A DNA stretch of 64,000 nucleotides, taken from assembly GCA_903929755.1 (NCBI GenBank), contig CAIYVZ010000088.1, positions 1 to 64,000 of the forward strand, read 5' to 3'. This document shows, in pieces, positions 41,703-49,525 of the stretch; the stretch's first letter is position 1; each line of letters begins with the position of its first letter. Both the position numbers and the translations under genes were made by a program. The notes below the pieces were generated by a model. It saw nothing but the letters and a program-made list of their open reading frames with translations, was not told the origin of the DNA and did not search any database. This DNA is from an uncultured Acidobacteriia bacterium. Lineage in GTDB: Bacteria > Acidobacteriota > Terriglobia > Bryobacterales > Bryobacteraceae.

Positions 41703-41738
41703 CATACGCTATAAACGCCACAAACGCCATATACGCTA
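41703..41738. repeat. Four 9-bp iterons upstream of the HTH antitoxin
   Basis: Four direct repeats without gaps occupy 41703-41738: TCATACGCT, ATAAACGCC, ACAAACGCC, ATATACGCT (consensus A-Y-A-W-A-C-G-C-Y). They lie 20-55 bases upstream of the HTH start and about 50 bases before the divergent dCTP deaminase gene. Spacing near one DNA turn minus one base suits a cooperatively binding wing-helix protein, so an autoregulatory operator is likely. Confidence 0.7.
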
Positions 41739-41786
41739 ACCGTAGAGAACATTGCCTGCCACGTGTCATGATGTTGGTTTCGCATC

Positions 41787-42911
41787 ATGAGTTCCGTTAC
41801 AGGTAGTGGCCGCGGCGTTTTGCCGTATCAGGCTCTCGAAAAATTGGTCTCGACAGGGGTAATTCGGGCTCGGAACCCGATTCTGCCGGAGCAGATCCAG
41901 CCTTCGTCGATCGATCTTCGGCTGGGGCATGAGGCTTATCGAGTCCGGGCCAGTTTTCTGGCGGCGGGGTCGGCTACCGTTACCAGCAAGCTGGAACAGT
42001 ACCGGATGCACACCATTGATTTGACGCGTCCGGCAGTGTTGGAAAAGGGCTGCGTCTACATTGTGCCTCTGCAGGAAGAACTTTCACTGCCGGCGGATAT
42101 TTCGGGGAAAGCGAATCCGAAGAGTTCCACCGGACGACTGGATATTTTTACCCGCCTGATTACGGACGAGGGTCGGCAGTTCGAGATCGTGCCGAGCGGC
42201 TATAAGGGCCGACTGTATGCGGAAGTGGTGCCCCGGACTTTCTCCGTGGTGGTTCGGCAGGGTGAACGGTTGTCGCAGCTTCGGTTGTTTCAGGGCGAGT
42301 ATCGGCCTTCGGACCAACTGCTGCGGAATCTGGAGAGTGTGGAAGCTCTGGTTTTTCATCCGGATGAGTCTCGCGCGGAAGCCGAGATCCAGAACGGGCT
42401 TCGGTTATCGGTGGATCTGGAAGGAATTGACGGGTCTTCGGTGATTGGGTACCGGGCTCGCCGGAATGCGCCTTTGGTGGATCTGGCACGGATTCAGTAC
42501 TACAATCCGGCTGAGTTCTGGGAGCCGATCTACCGGAACGAGACCAAGACACTCATTCTGGACACGGAAGATTTTTATATTTTGGCATCGCGGGAGAAGG
42601 TTCGGATACCGGCGATGTATGCGGCCGAAATGGTGCCGTACGACCCCACGATTGGCGAGTTCCGGATCCACTATGCCGGGTTCTTCGATCCAGGTTTTGG
42701 ATACGGGTCGGCGGGCGAGATTAGCGGGACACGGGCGGTGCTGGAAGTACGGTCGCACGAGGTGCCCTTCATTATGGAAGATGGCCAGGTGGTGGCCAGC
42801 CTGGTGTTTGAAGAACTGCTGGAACGGCCCCGCGTGCTGTACGGCGAGGGAATTGGCAGTTCCTACCAACGGCAGGGCCTGAAGCTGAGTAAGCACTTTA
42901 AGACGACCTAA
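41787..42911 (+). CDS. dcd: dCTP deaminase, long bimodular form
   Basis: A 374-residue protein twice the length of Escherichia coli Dcd (193). Two dUTPase/DCD-like domains are visible: one with Q-P-S-S-I-D-L-R-L-G, K-A-N-P-K-S-S-T-G-R-L-D (about 110), and a second after about 200 (I-Y-R-N-E-T-K-T-L-I-L, then F-D-P-G-F-G-Y, E-V-R-S-H-E-V-P-F). The long two-domain dCTP deaminase is known from alphaproteobacteria. It deaminates dCTP to dUTP on the way to dTMP. The next gene starts immediately after the stop (TAAATG), which suggests co-translation. Confidence 0.9.
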   Translation: MSSVTGSGRGVLPYQALEKLVSTGVIRARNPILPEQIQPSSIDLRLGHEAYRVRASFLAAGSATVTSKLEQYRMHTIDLTRPAVLEKGCVYIVPLQEELSLPADISGKANPKSSTGRLDIFTRLITDEGRQFEIVPSGYKGRLYAEVVPRTFSVVVRQGERLSQLRLFQGEYRPSDQLLRNLESVEALVFHPDESRAEAEIQNGLRLSVDLEGIDGSSVIGYRARRNAPLVDLARIQYYNPAEFWEPIYRNETKTLILDTEDFYILASREKVRIPAMYAAEMVPYDPTIGEFRIHYAGFFDPGFGYGSAGEISGTRAVLEVRSHEVPFIMEDGQVVASLVFEELLERPRVLYGEGIGSSYQRQGLKLSKHFKTT

Positions 42912-43868
42912 ATGCAAGAAAAACAATTCGATGTAGTCGGCGTTGGCCTGAATGCCACCGACACGATGCTGAAGGTCCCGCACTTCCCCGCGTTCGGGGG
43001 CAAGGTGCCGTTCCACGGCGAAGAATATTCGGTGGGTGGCCAGGTTGCCACCGCCATTGTCGCGTGCGCAAAGTTGGGCCTGCGGGCGAAATATATCGGG
43101 ACGATTGGCGACGACGAGCGTGGCCGGATCCAGATGGAGAGCCTGCAGACCTCGCACGTGAACATTGATCACGTGCAACTGCGGAAGAACTGCCCGAACC
43201 AGTCTGCGTACATCATTATCGATGAAGCGACGGGGGAGCGGACGGTGCTGTGGAGCCGCGCGGATTGCCTGGCAATTTCGCCGGACGAGATCACGGATGA
43301 CCAGATTGTCGGTTCGCGCCTGCTGCATATCGACGGGCACGACACGAAGGCCGTGGAACATGCCGCACGGATTGCCCGGGCCAACGGCATTCCGGTGACG
43401 GTGGATGTAGACACCATCTACAAGGGCTTCGACCTGGTTCTGCCTTATGTGGACTATCTGATCGCGAGTTCGGAATTCCCGGGGCGCTGGACCGGTATTG
43501 AAGACCCCTTTGAAGCCCTGAAGTCGATTCAGGAAAAGTTCGGCATGAAGGTGGCCGCGATGACGCTGGGCGCGCATGGTGCCCTGGCTCTGATTGAGGG
43601 CAAGTTCGTCTATTCGCCAGGGTTTGTGGTGAATTGTCTGGATACGACAGGCGCGGGCGATGTGTTTCACGGCGGGTTCTGCTATTCAGTGCTGCAGGGG
43701 ATGCAGATTGACGAGGCGCTGATGTTCTCGAACGCCCTGGCCGCACTGAACTGCACGGCGGTTGGCGCGCGCGGGCGACTGGCAACGGTTGACGAAGCGA
43801 AGACGCTGGCGGCGCGGGGCGAGCGGCGCACGCACCAGGAAATTGCCCGCCGGGTTTCAATTTCCTGA
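42912..43868 (+). CDS. PfkB-family carbohydrate kinase
   Basis: A 318-residue ribokinase-like kinase. Substrate-binding G-G is in Y-S-V-G-G-Q-V-A-T-A (about 41-50). The C-terminal PfkB signature is D-T-T-G-A-G-D-V-F-H-G-G-F (about 244-256), with the catalytic Asp in G-A-G-D. L-K-V-P-H-F-P-A-F-G-G-K places it in the branch that includes ribokinase- and fructokinase-like sugar kinases. The exact sugar is unknown. It starts at the base after the dCTP deaminase stop, with no room for its own SD. Confidence 0.85.
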   Translation: MQEKQFDVVGVGLNATDTMLKVPHFPAFGGKVPFHGEEYSVGGQVATAIVACAKLGLRAKYIGTIGDDERGRIQMESLQTSHVNIDHVQLRKNCPNQSAYIIIDEATGERTVLWSRADCLAISPDEITDDQIVGSRLLHIDGHDTKAVEHAARIARANGIPVTVDVDTIYKGFDLVLPYVDYLIASSEFPGRWTGIEDPFEALKSIQEKFGMKVAAMTLGAHGALALIEGKFVYSPGFVVNCLDTTGAGDVFHGGFCYSVLQGMQIDEALMFSNALAALNCTAVGARGRLATVDEAKTLAARGERRTHQEIARRVSIS

Positions 43869-43886
43869 TCGTTGCTATCCTGAGGT

Positions 43887-44558
43887 TTGTTCCCGCTTCG
43901 CGACGACCGACCTACACATACAGCGCCGATCGTCACCACGCTGCTGATAATTGCGTGCGCGCTCGTCTTCGTTTTTGAACTGCTGCTGGACGATTACTCG
44001 CGCAACCATTTCATGACGATGTACGGCGTGGTGCCGGCGCGACTTCATCTGCAAACGCTGCTCACCTCGATGTTCCTGCACGGCGGGTGGAGCCATATCA
44101 TCGGCAACATGCTTTTCCTCTGGGCGTTTGGCAAGAGCCTGGAAGACGCGATGGGGCACACGAAATTCCTCGGTTTCTACGTAAGCTGCGGGGTACTTTC
44201 AGCCCTGGTCCATATTGCGGTCAATTTCTACTCGCGCGTACCGACCGTGGGAGCCAGCGGCGCGATTGCGGGCGTGATGGGCGCGTATCTGCTGACATTT
44301 CCGAAGGCGAATATCAAGACTCTGGTGTTTGTCCTGTTCTTTGTCACGACAGCAGACCTGCCGGCGCCCCTGATTCTGATCTACTGGTTCCTGATTCAGC
44401 TTTCGAGCGGGTATGGCGCCATTGCCCACACGCAGGTGACCGATGCAGGCGTGGCATGGTTTGCCCACATTGGCGGATTCCTGGCGGGCATGGTGCTGGT
44501 GAAGGTGATGGGGACGCGAGACCGCTATTACCGTCGCCGCGACATTTACTGGAATTAA
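43887..44558 (+). CDS. Rhomboid-family intramembrane serine protease
   Basis: A 223-residue membrane protease with about six transmembrane segments. The serine is in V-G-A-S-G-A-I-A-G-V-M-G-A-Y (about 134-147). The histidine is in W-F-A-H-I-G-G-F-L-A-G-M (about 197-208). An early F-L-H-G-G-W-S-H-I-I-G-N-M motif (about 63-75) supplies the rhomboid HxxxN-like loop. The start at 43887 is TTG and is inferred from the family N-terminus F-P-L-R-D; the SD (TGAGG) is unusually close. It lies 18 bases after the PfkB stop and 15 before the BshB1 gene. Confidence 0.85.
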   Translation: MFPLRDDRPTHTAPIVTTLLIIACALVFVFELLLDDYSRNHFMTMYGVVPARLHLQTLLTSMFLHGGWSHIIGNMLFLWAFGKSLEDAMGHTKFLGFYVSCGVLSALVHIAVNFYSRVPTVGASGAIAGVMGAYLLTFPKANIKTLVFVLFFVTTADLPAPLILIYWFLIQLSSGYGAIAHTQVTDAGVAWFAHIGGFLAGMVLVKVMGTRDRYYRRRDIYWN

Positions 44559-44573
44559 GAGGGGTTCACAATT

Positions 44574-45281
44574 ATGGTCGACTTACTGGCGATTGCGGCG
44601 CATCCGGACGATGTGGAACAGACTTGCGGCGGCACGCTGCTGAAGATGGCGGAGGCCGGTTATACGACCGGCATTATCGACCTGACGGCAGGTGATATGG
44701 GCACGCGCGGCACACCGGAGACTCGTGTAGCGGAGTCTGAGGCTGCGGGCAAGATCCTGCAGGTCTCGCACCGGGAGAATCTGCACTTCCCCGACGCCCG
44801 GTTGGAGAATTCGATGGCCGGGCGGATGACTCTGGCGCACCGGATTCGGGAACTGCGACCGCGCACGGTGATTCTGCCTTATTGGGATGGCCGGCATCCG
44901 GACCATTACCGCACTTCGGAGATTGGGTATGAAGCATGCTTCCTGGCTGGATTGCGGAAGATTGACCAGTACACGGAACCGCATCGGCCTTACAAGATCC
45001 TGTACTCATCCATCTATGCGAATGTGACGCCGACCTTCGTGGTGGACATTACGAAGCATTTTGACCGGCGCATGGAGTCGTTGCTGGCGTATCCGTCGCA
45101 GTATGGGCAGGTGACTGAAGGTGGCCATCTTTTCCCCGATGAGGCAGAGATTCGGGACCGGTTATCGGCGATGGCACGGTTCTATGGGAACCTGATCGGT
45201 GTGAAATACGGCGAGCCCTACGTGATGAAGGAAACGATGCGGATCGACGATGTAGTATCGATGCCGGTTCGGAGCATTTAA
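44574..45281 (+). CDS. bshB1: Bacillithiol-type deacetylase (LmbE/PIG-L family)
   Basis: A 235-residue zinc deacetylase. The metal motif is A-A-H-P-D-D-V-E-Q-T-C-G-G (H-P-D-D, about 8-20), with a second site G-R-H-P-D-H (about 102-107). The family members named BshB1 remove the acetyl group from GlcNAc-malate in bacillithiol synthesis; the D-L-T-A-G-D-M-G-T-R-G segment matches that branch. BshA and BshC are not in the window, so the pathway is only suggested. It lies 15 bases after the rhomboid gene and 13 before SCO1. Confidence 0.85.
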   Translation: MVDLLAIAAHPDDVEQTCGGTLLKMAEAGYTTGIIDLTAGDMGTRGTPETRVAESEAAGKILQVSHRENLHFPDARLENSMAGRMTLAHRIRELRPRTVILPYWDGRHPDHYRTSEIGYEACFLAGLRKIDQYTEPHRPYKILYSSIYANVTPTFVVDITKHFDRRMESLLAYPSQYGQVTEGGHLFPDEAEIRDRLSAMARFYGNLIGVKYGEPYVMKETMRIDDVVSMPVRSI

Positions 45282-45294
45282 GGTCCACCGAAGA

Positions 45295-45843
45295 ATGCGT
45301 ACGCTCCTGATCTTCGCGCTGCTGACGCTGAGTGCCTGCAAGCGGGCACCGGAGTTGCAGCGTTTTGGACAGGTGCCACCTTTCGAACTGGTCTCGCAGA
45401 CGGGACAGAAGACCACGCTCGCCGATTTGAAGGGCCACGTTTGGGTGGCGGATGCGATCTTCACGAACTGCCAGGGACCGTGTCCGATGATGACGAGCAA
45501 GATGCGCGGGGTGGCGAAGGAAGTGGAGTCGCTCGCCGATGTTCGAATCGTCTCGCTGACGGTGGATCCCGAGCATGACAGCCCAGAAGTGCTGACGGCC
45601 TATGCGAAGGAGTTCCAGGCGAAGCCGGCGCAGTGGTTGTTCCTGACGGGGGCGAAGGAAGTGCTGAATCAGGTGAGCCAGGATGGCCTGCACCTCAGCA
45701 AAGTGGACGGCTCGCTGGAACACGGAACGCGGTTCGCGTTGGTAGACAAGACCGGCGAAGTCCGCGGTTACTACCGGCCTTTTGAGAAGGCGGAGATGAA
45801 GAAGCTTGTCTCGGATATTCGGGATCTTGCGGAGCCGCGATAA
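45295..45843 (+). CDS. SCO1/SenC-type copper-binding thioredoxin-fold protein
   Basis: A 182-residue exported lipoprotein-like protein: a short signal ends L-S-A-C-K (lipobox-like, about 12-16). The copper motif is T-N-C-Q-G-P-C-P-M-M (C-x-x-x-C), and the distal His is in E-H-G-T-R-F. V-D-P-E-H-D-S-P-E is the SCO hallmark between them. SCO1 proteins deliver copper to cytochrome oxidase or protect from copper stress. No cox genes are adjacent; the following genes are Cys-rich exported proteins, which supports a metal role. Confidence 0.85.
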   Translation: MRTLLIFALLTLSACKRAPELQRFGQVPPFELVSQTGQKTTLADLKGHVWVADAIFTNCQGPCPMMTSKMRGVAKEVESLADVRIVSLTVDPEHDSPEVLTAYAKEFQAKPAQWLFLTGAKEVLNQVSQDGLHLSKVDGSLEHGTRFALVDKTGEVRGYYRPFEKAEMKKLVSDIRDLAEPR

Positions 45844-45852
45844 ACAACTGTA

Positions 45853-46233
45853 ATGAATAATCGTGCTATACTTGCCTTGGTGCGGCGCAGTGTAGCCATT
45901 TTGATGACGTTGCTGGTTAGCCTCTGGCTGATCTCCCCGGCATTTTCTGCGCCTTCGCAAGAGACTCCGTCGTGCTGTAAGCGCGGAGGCAAGCACCAGT
46001 GCTCCATGGGTAAGGCGCGGGGCGACGGCGCAGTGTTCTCCAGCGCAGCCTGCCCTCAGTTCCAGTGGCAGGGCGCTTCAGTGGTCCAGCATTCTGTGGA
46101 CGCGGCAAAGCCGTCTGTCCAGCTGGCCGCGATCCAGGCAGAAACGGCCGCAATAGCGGAACCTTCCAACGCGGCTGACCGACTGCAGGTTCGGAACCTG
46201 CAGTCACGCGGACCGCCCGCGTCGCGCCTCTAA
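45853..46233 (+). CDS. Small exported Cys-rich protein A
   Basis: A 126-residue protein of unknown family. A strong signal peptide (about 10-32, V-A-I-L-M-T-L-L-V-S-L-W-L-I) is followed by S-C-C-K-R-G-G-K-H-Q-C-S-M and one more Cys. Three cysteines and nearby His/Met would suit Cu(I) or another soft metal. The rest is Ala/Gln-rich and low in complexity. It lies nine bases after the SCO1 stop. The C-C-K-R signature recurs in the next protein, so the two are probably related. No clear SD is seen. Confidence 0.65.
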   Translation: MNNRAILALVRRSVAILMTLLVSLWLISPAFSAPSQETPSCCKRGGKHQCSMGKARGDGAVFSSAACPQFQWQGASVVQHSVDAAKPSVQLAAIQAETAAIAEPSNAADRLQVRNLQSRGPPASRL

Positions 46234-46283
46234 ACGCAACCCTCCCCGTAGTTTGTCTTCGTACCCCCATTTGAAGGGAAGTA

Positions 46284-46685
46284 ATGTTCTCGTATTGCCG
46301 TCGATACGGCATGAGACTTTGGCGCGTTGTAGCGATTCTTGCTGCGCTCGCGCTGCTGGCCCCTTTTGCCTCGGCTGTTATCTCGCTGGTCCCGGACAAG
46401 GGCTGCGAGATGGAGTGCTGCAAGAGGAGCGCCGCCAAAGACTCGTGCCACCGAGCTAAGCATTCGCGCCACGAAAGTGGTCCGAAGTTCTCCGCCGAAG
46501 TTTCGTGCGGGGAGTGCTGCGCTGTGCCTCCGGGTATCGCGGCGATAGATGTTGAATTCCCCTCCGCTTGCGCACAGACGACGCCACAGACTTTTTCTAA
46601 GCCTGCGAGCGCTGCTGCGCGGCGCACAACATACTTCTCCCCTGTTGCTCACTGTCTGTTTCAACGGCCTCCTCCGGCCTGCTGA
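46284..46685 (+). CDS. Small exported Cys/His-rich protein B
   Basis: A 133-residue protein. It has a signal peptide (about 11-31) and a cluster C-E-M-E-C-C-K-R-S-A-A-K-D-S-C-H-R-A-K, then H-S-R-H and C-G-E-C-C. With at least nine Cys and four His it looks built to bind a metal. The ATG at 46284 is preceded by AGGGAAG; M-R-L-W at 46311 is an alternative. It resembles protein A in the C-C-K-R block and sits 50 bases before TonB receptor 3. I know no named family for it. Confidence 0.65.
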   Translation: MFSYCRRYGMRLWRVVAILAALALLAPFASAVISLVPDKGCEMECCKRSAAKDSCHRAKHSRHESGPKFSAEVSCGECCAVPPGIAAIDVEFPSACAQTTPQTFSKPASAAARRTTYFSPVAHCLFQRPPPAC

Positions 46686-46734
46686 CGAATTCGCGGTACT
46701 TCGCTCGTCAGCTCAGCACACAGGGAGAAATAAT

Positions 46735-49509
46735 TTGAAAACGACAGGATTACTATTTCTTGCGGCGATCAGTGCGTCTTTGACGCCCGCGCAGGAAACG
46801 ATACATTACGCAAGCATCGGAGGCCGCGTGACGGACCCGAGCGCAGCGGTTGTGACGAATGCGAAGGTGACGGCCACCGACACGGATACGAAGTTGACAA
46901 ACAATGCGACCACCGACCGCGAGGGCAGGTTCCGGTTTCCGATTCTGAAGCCTGGCGGGTACCAGATTACGGTAGCGAAAGACGGCTTCTCGACACAGAC
47001 GCAGAACATAACCCTGACGGTGGGGTCGGCATTTGATGTGCCCGTGACATTGACGATTGGGAACGCCGGGACGACGGTGAATATTGAGTCGTCGAGCGAA
47101 CTTCTGGAGACGTCGCGAACGCAGATCTCCGGAACCGTATCGCAGGCCGAAGTGGCGAACCTGCCGATGAATGGCCGGAACTTTCTGGATTTGGCGCTGC
47201 TGGTTCCCGGGGTGTCACCGACCAATACGGCCAGCACGCAGTTGTTTGCGGAGACGTCGGCTTCGCCGGGACAAGGCATCTCGGTGGGCAGCCAGCGGAA
47301 TTTTTCGAACAGCTTTATTGTGGACGGTTTGTCGTCGAATGACGACGCGGCGGGGCTGATCGGAACGTTCTACAGCGTGGGTGTGGTGAGTGAATTTCAG
47401 GTGGTGACTTCGGGCGGCCAGGCAGAGTTTGGACGCGCGCTGGGCGGGTACATCAGCATGGTGACCAGGAGTGGCGGGAACACAGTGCACGGCGATGCGC
47501 AGGGTTATTTCCGCAACCAGAGACTCAACGCCAACAATGCGCTCTCTGCCGCGAAACTGCCTATGACCCAGGCGCAGTATGAAGCTAGTCTGGGCGGACC
47601 GGTGGTTCGAGACCGCACCTTTTACTTTGGAAGCTTTGAGCAGAGACTGCTGAATCAGAGCGGGCTGGTGACGATTCTGCCGGCGAATGTGACTGCAATT
47701 AACAGCCGCCTGGCGGCAGCTGGTTTCAAGGGTGCCCCCATAGCGACCGGGTTGTATTCGAATCCGGTGCACAACGTAAATTTCCTGGGGAAGGTGGATC
47801 ATCGGTTCAGCAATCGCGATGATTTCAATCTTCGGTACAGCGTTTACCACGTGGTGAGCAGCAACTCACGAGGCGCGGGGGCGTTGAGTGCGCCAACGGC
47901 TTCGGCGGGGCTGGACAACACGGACCATACGCTTGCGGCGGGGAACGTCTACACGCTGTCACCAAAGATGGTGAACGAGACGCGGGGACAGTTCACTTAC
48001 AGCGACCTGAAAGCGGAGCCGAGCGACCAGGCAGGGCCATCTATCAGCATCTCGGGTGTGGCGAGTTTTGGACGGTTGTCGGGCTCACCCACGGGACGGC
48101 TGAATAAGTTATATGAAGTGGCTGACAACTTTAGCTGGCAGGTGGGATCGCACGCGTTCCGGGCCGGAATCGACTATCTGTATAACGATTTGACGATTAC
48201 CTATCCCCGGTCAGTGAAGGGCGCGTATTCGTTTTCGTCGCTGGCGAACTTCCTGAGCGGCACCTATAACAACGCGGGGTATACGCAGACGTTTGGAAAT
48301 ACGGTAGTGGGGCAGACGAATGCCAATGTTGGTTTCTACGCTCAGGACGAATGGAAGATTACGCCAAAGCTGACGCTCAATGCCGGGCTTCGCTATGACC
48401 TGCAGTGGCTGCAGACGATTGCCACCGACACGAATAATGTGTCGCCACGGGTTGGCCTGGCATGGTCACCGGGCGGGTCGCGAAACACGGTGTTGCGGGC
48501 CAGCTATGGCCTCTACTACGACCGCGTGCCGCTGCGTGCGCTGGCGAACGCGCTGTTGTCTTCAAACAACACAACGAACCTGACTGCGGCAAGCCAGATC
48601 AGCCTGAGCCTTTCACCCACGCAGGCCGGGGCACCGGTATTTCCGAACGTGCTGACCAATGTTCCGGCGGGGGCGCTGGTGAACTTTACGACGATGAAAC
48701 CGAACCTGCAGAATGCGTATTCGACGCAGGCGAGCGTGGAAGTGGAGCGAAAACTGGGACGGTACGGGACGGTGTCGGCGGCCTTTGAACGCCTGCGGGG
48801 CCTGCATCTGATTATCGCCATGAACCAGAATGTTCCGACGTGTACAGCGGCGGGCACGAACAACGGGTGCCGCCCGAAGCCGAACTTCGCGAATAACAGC
48901 CAATATTCTTCGCTGGCGGATTCGAAGTACAACGCACTGCATGTTTCCTATACGGCGAAGCCGACCAAGTGGGCCACGTGGCGCGTGTCCTGGGATTACT
49001 CGAAGGCGTTCGATAACGTGGGCGAATTCTTCTTCAGCGGGCCGGTGGATCAGTACAACATCTGGCGGGACTGGGGACGGTCGGACGACGACCAGCGGCA
49101 CCGTTTAGTGACCTCTGGAACTTTCCAGCTACCGGCAAAGTTCCAGTTGAGCGGCATGGTGCAGTATTACTCGGCGCTGCCCTTGAATCCGACGACGGGC
49201 GTAAGCACGATACAGGGAACCACGGCGCGTCCGCTTGTCAACGGCGATTATGTCCAACGTAACTCAGCCGCAGGGTTCGATAATTTTGTGGTGAACACCC
49301 GACTGAGCCGTATGTTTCGGCTGACCGAGAAGCTGCGACTGGAGGGGATCGCCGAAGCCTTCAACGCGCTGAACCACCGCAATAATCTGATCCCGAACGG
49401 CGTCTTCGGAACGGGTGCGTATCCGGCTACACCGGCGGCAACATTCGGCGTTCCAGGCGCGGCAGGCGACCCTCGCGGAGTGCAGTTGGCGCTGCGATTG
49501 AAGTTTTAG
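46735..49509 (+). CDS. Oar-like TonB-dependent receptor 3
   Basis: A 924-residue outer-membrane receptor started by TTG at 46735, with AGGGAGA six bases upstream. The frame is open back to 46549, but that extension overlaps protein B in another frame. Features in order: signal peptide (about 1-20); carboxypeptidase-regulatory-like domain (about 27-105, G-G-R-V-T-D-P-S-A-A-V-V); plug region with N-L-P-M-N-G-R-N-F-L-D-L-A (about 142) and F-I-V-D-G-L-S-S-N-D-D (about 193); barrel with C-terminal A-L-R-L-K-F. Its place in a Cys-rich/SCO1 cluster makes metal or metal-chelate uptake possible, but this receptor family more often takes organic ligands. Confidence 0.9.
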   Translation: MKTTGLLFLAAISASLTPAQETIHYASIGGRVTDPSAAVVTNAKVTATDTDTKLTNNATTDREGRFRFPILKPGGYQITVAKDGFSTQTQNITLTVGSAFDVPVTLTIGNAGTTVNIESSSELLETSRTQISGTVSQAEVANLPMNGRNFLDLALLVPGVSPTNTASTQLFAETSASPGQGISVGSQRNFSNSFIVDGLSSNDDAAGLIGTFYSVGVVSEFQVVTSGGQAEFGRALGGYISMVTRSGGNTVHGDAQGYFRNQRLNANNALSAAKLPMTQAQYEASLGGPVVRDRTFYFGSFEQRLLNQSGLVTILPANVTAINSRLAAAGFKGAPIATGLYSNPVHNVNFLGKVDHRFSNRDDFNLRYSVYHVVSSNSRGAGALSAPTASAGLDNTDHTLAAGNVYTLSPKMVNETRGQFTYSDLKAEPSDQAGPSISISGVASFGRLSGSPTGRLNKLYEVADNFSWQVGSHAFRAGIDYLYNDLTITYPRSVKGAYSFSSLANFLSGTYNNAGYTQTFGNTVVGQTNANVGFYAQDEWKITPKLTLNAGLRYDLQWLQTIATDTNNVSPRVGLAWSPGGSRNTVLRASYGLYYDRVPLRALANALLSSNNTTNLTAASQISLSLSPTQAGAPVFPNVLTNVPAGALVNFTTMKPNLQNAYSTQASVEVERKLGRYGTVSAAFERLRGLHLIIAMNQNVPTCTAAGTNNGCRPKPNFANNSQYSSLADSKYNALHVSYTAKPTKWATWRVSWDYSKAFDNVGEFFFSGPVDQYNIWRDWGRSDDDQRHRLVTSGTFQLPAKFQLSGMVQYYSALPLNPTTGVSTIQGTTARPLVNGDYVQRNSAAGFDNFVVNTRLSRMFRLTEKLRLEGIAEAFNALNHRNNLIPNGVFGTGAYPATPAATFGVPGAAGDPRGVQLALRLKF

Positions 49510-49525
49510 GACAAGGAGAGAAACG

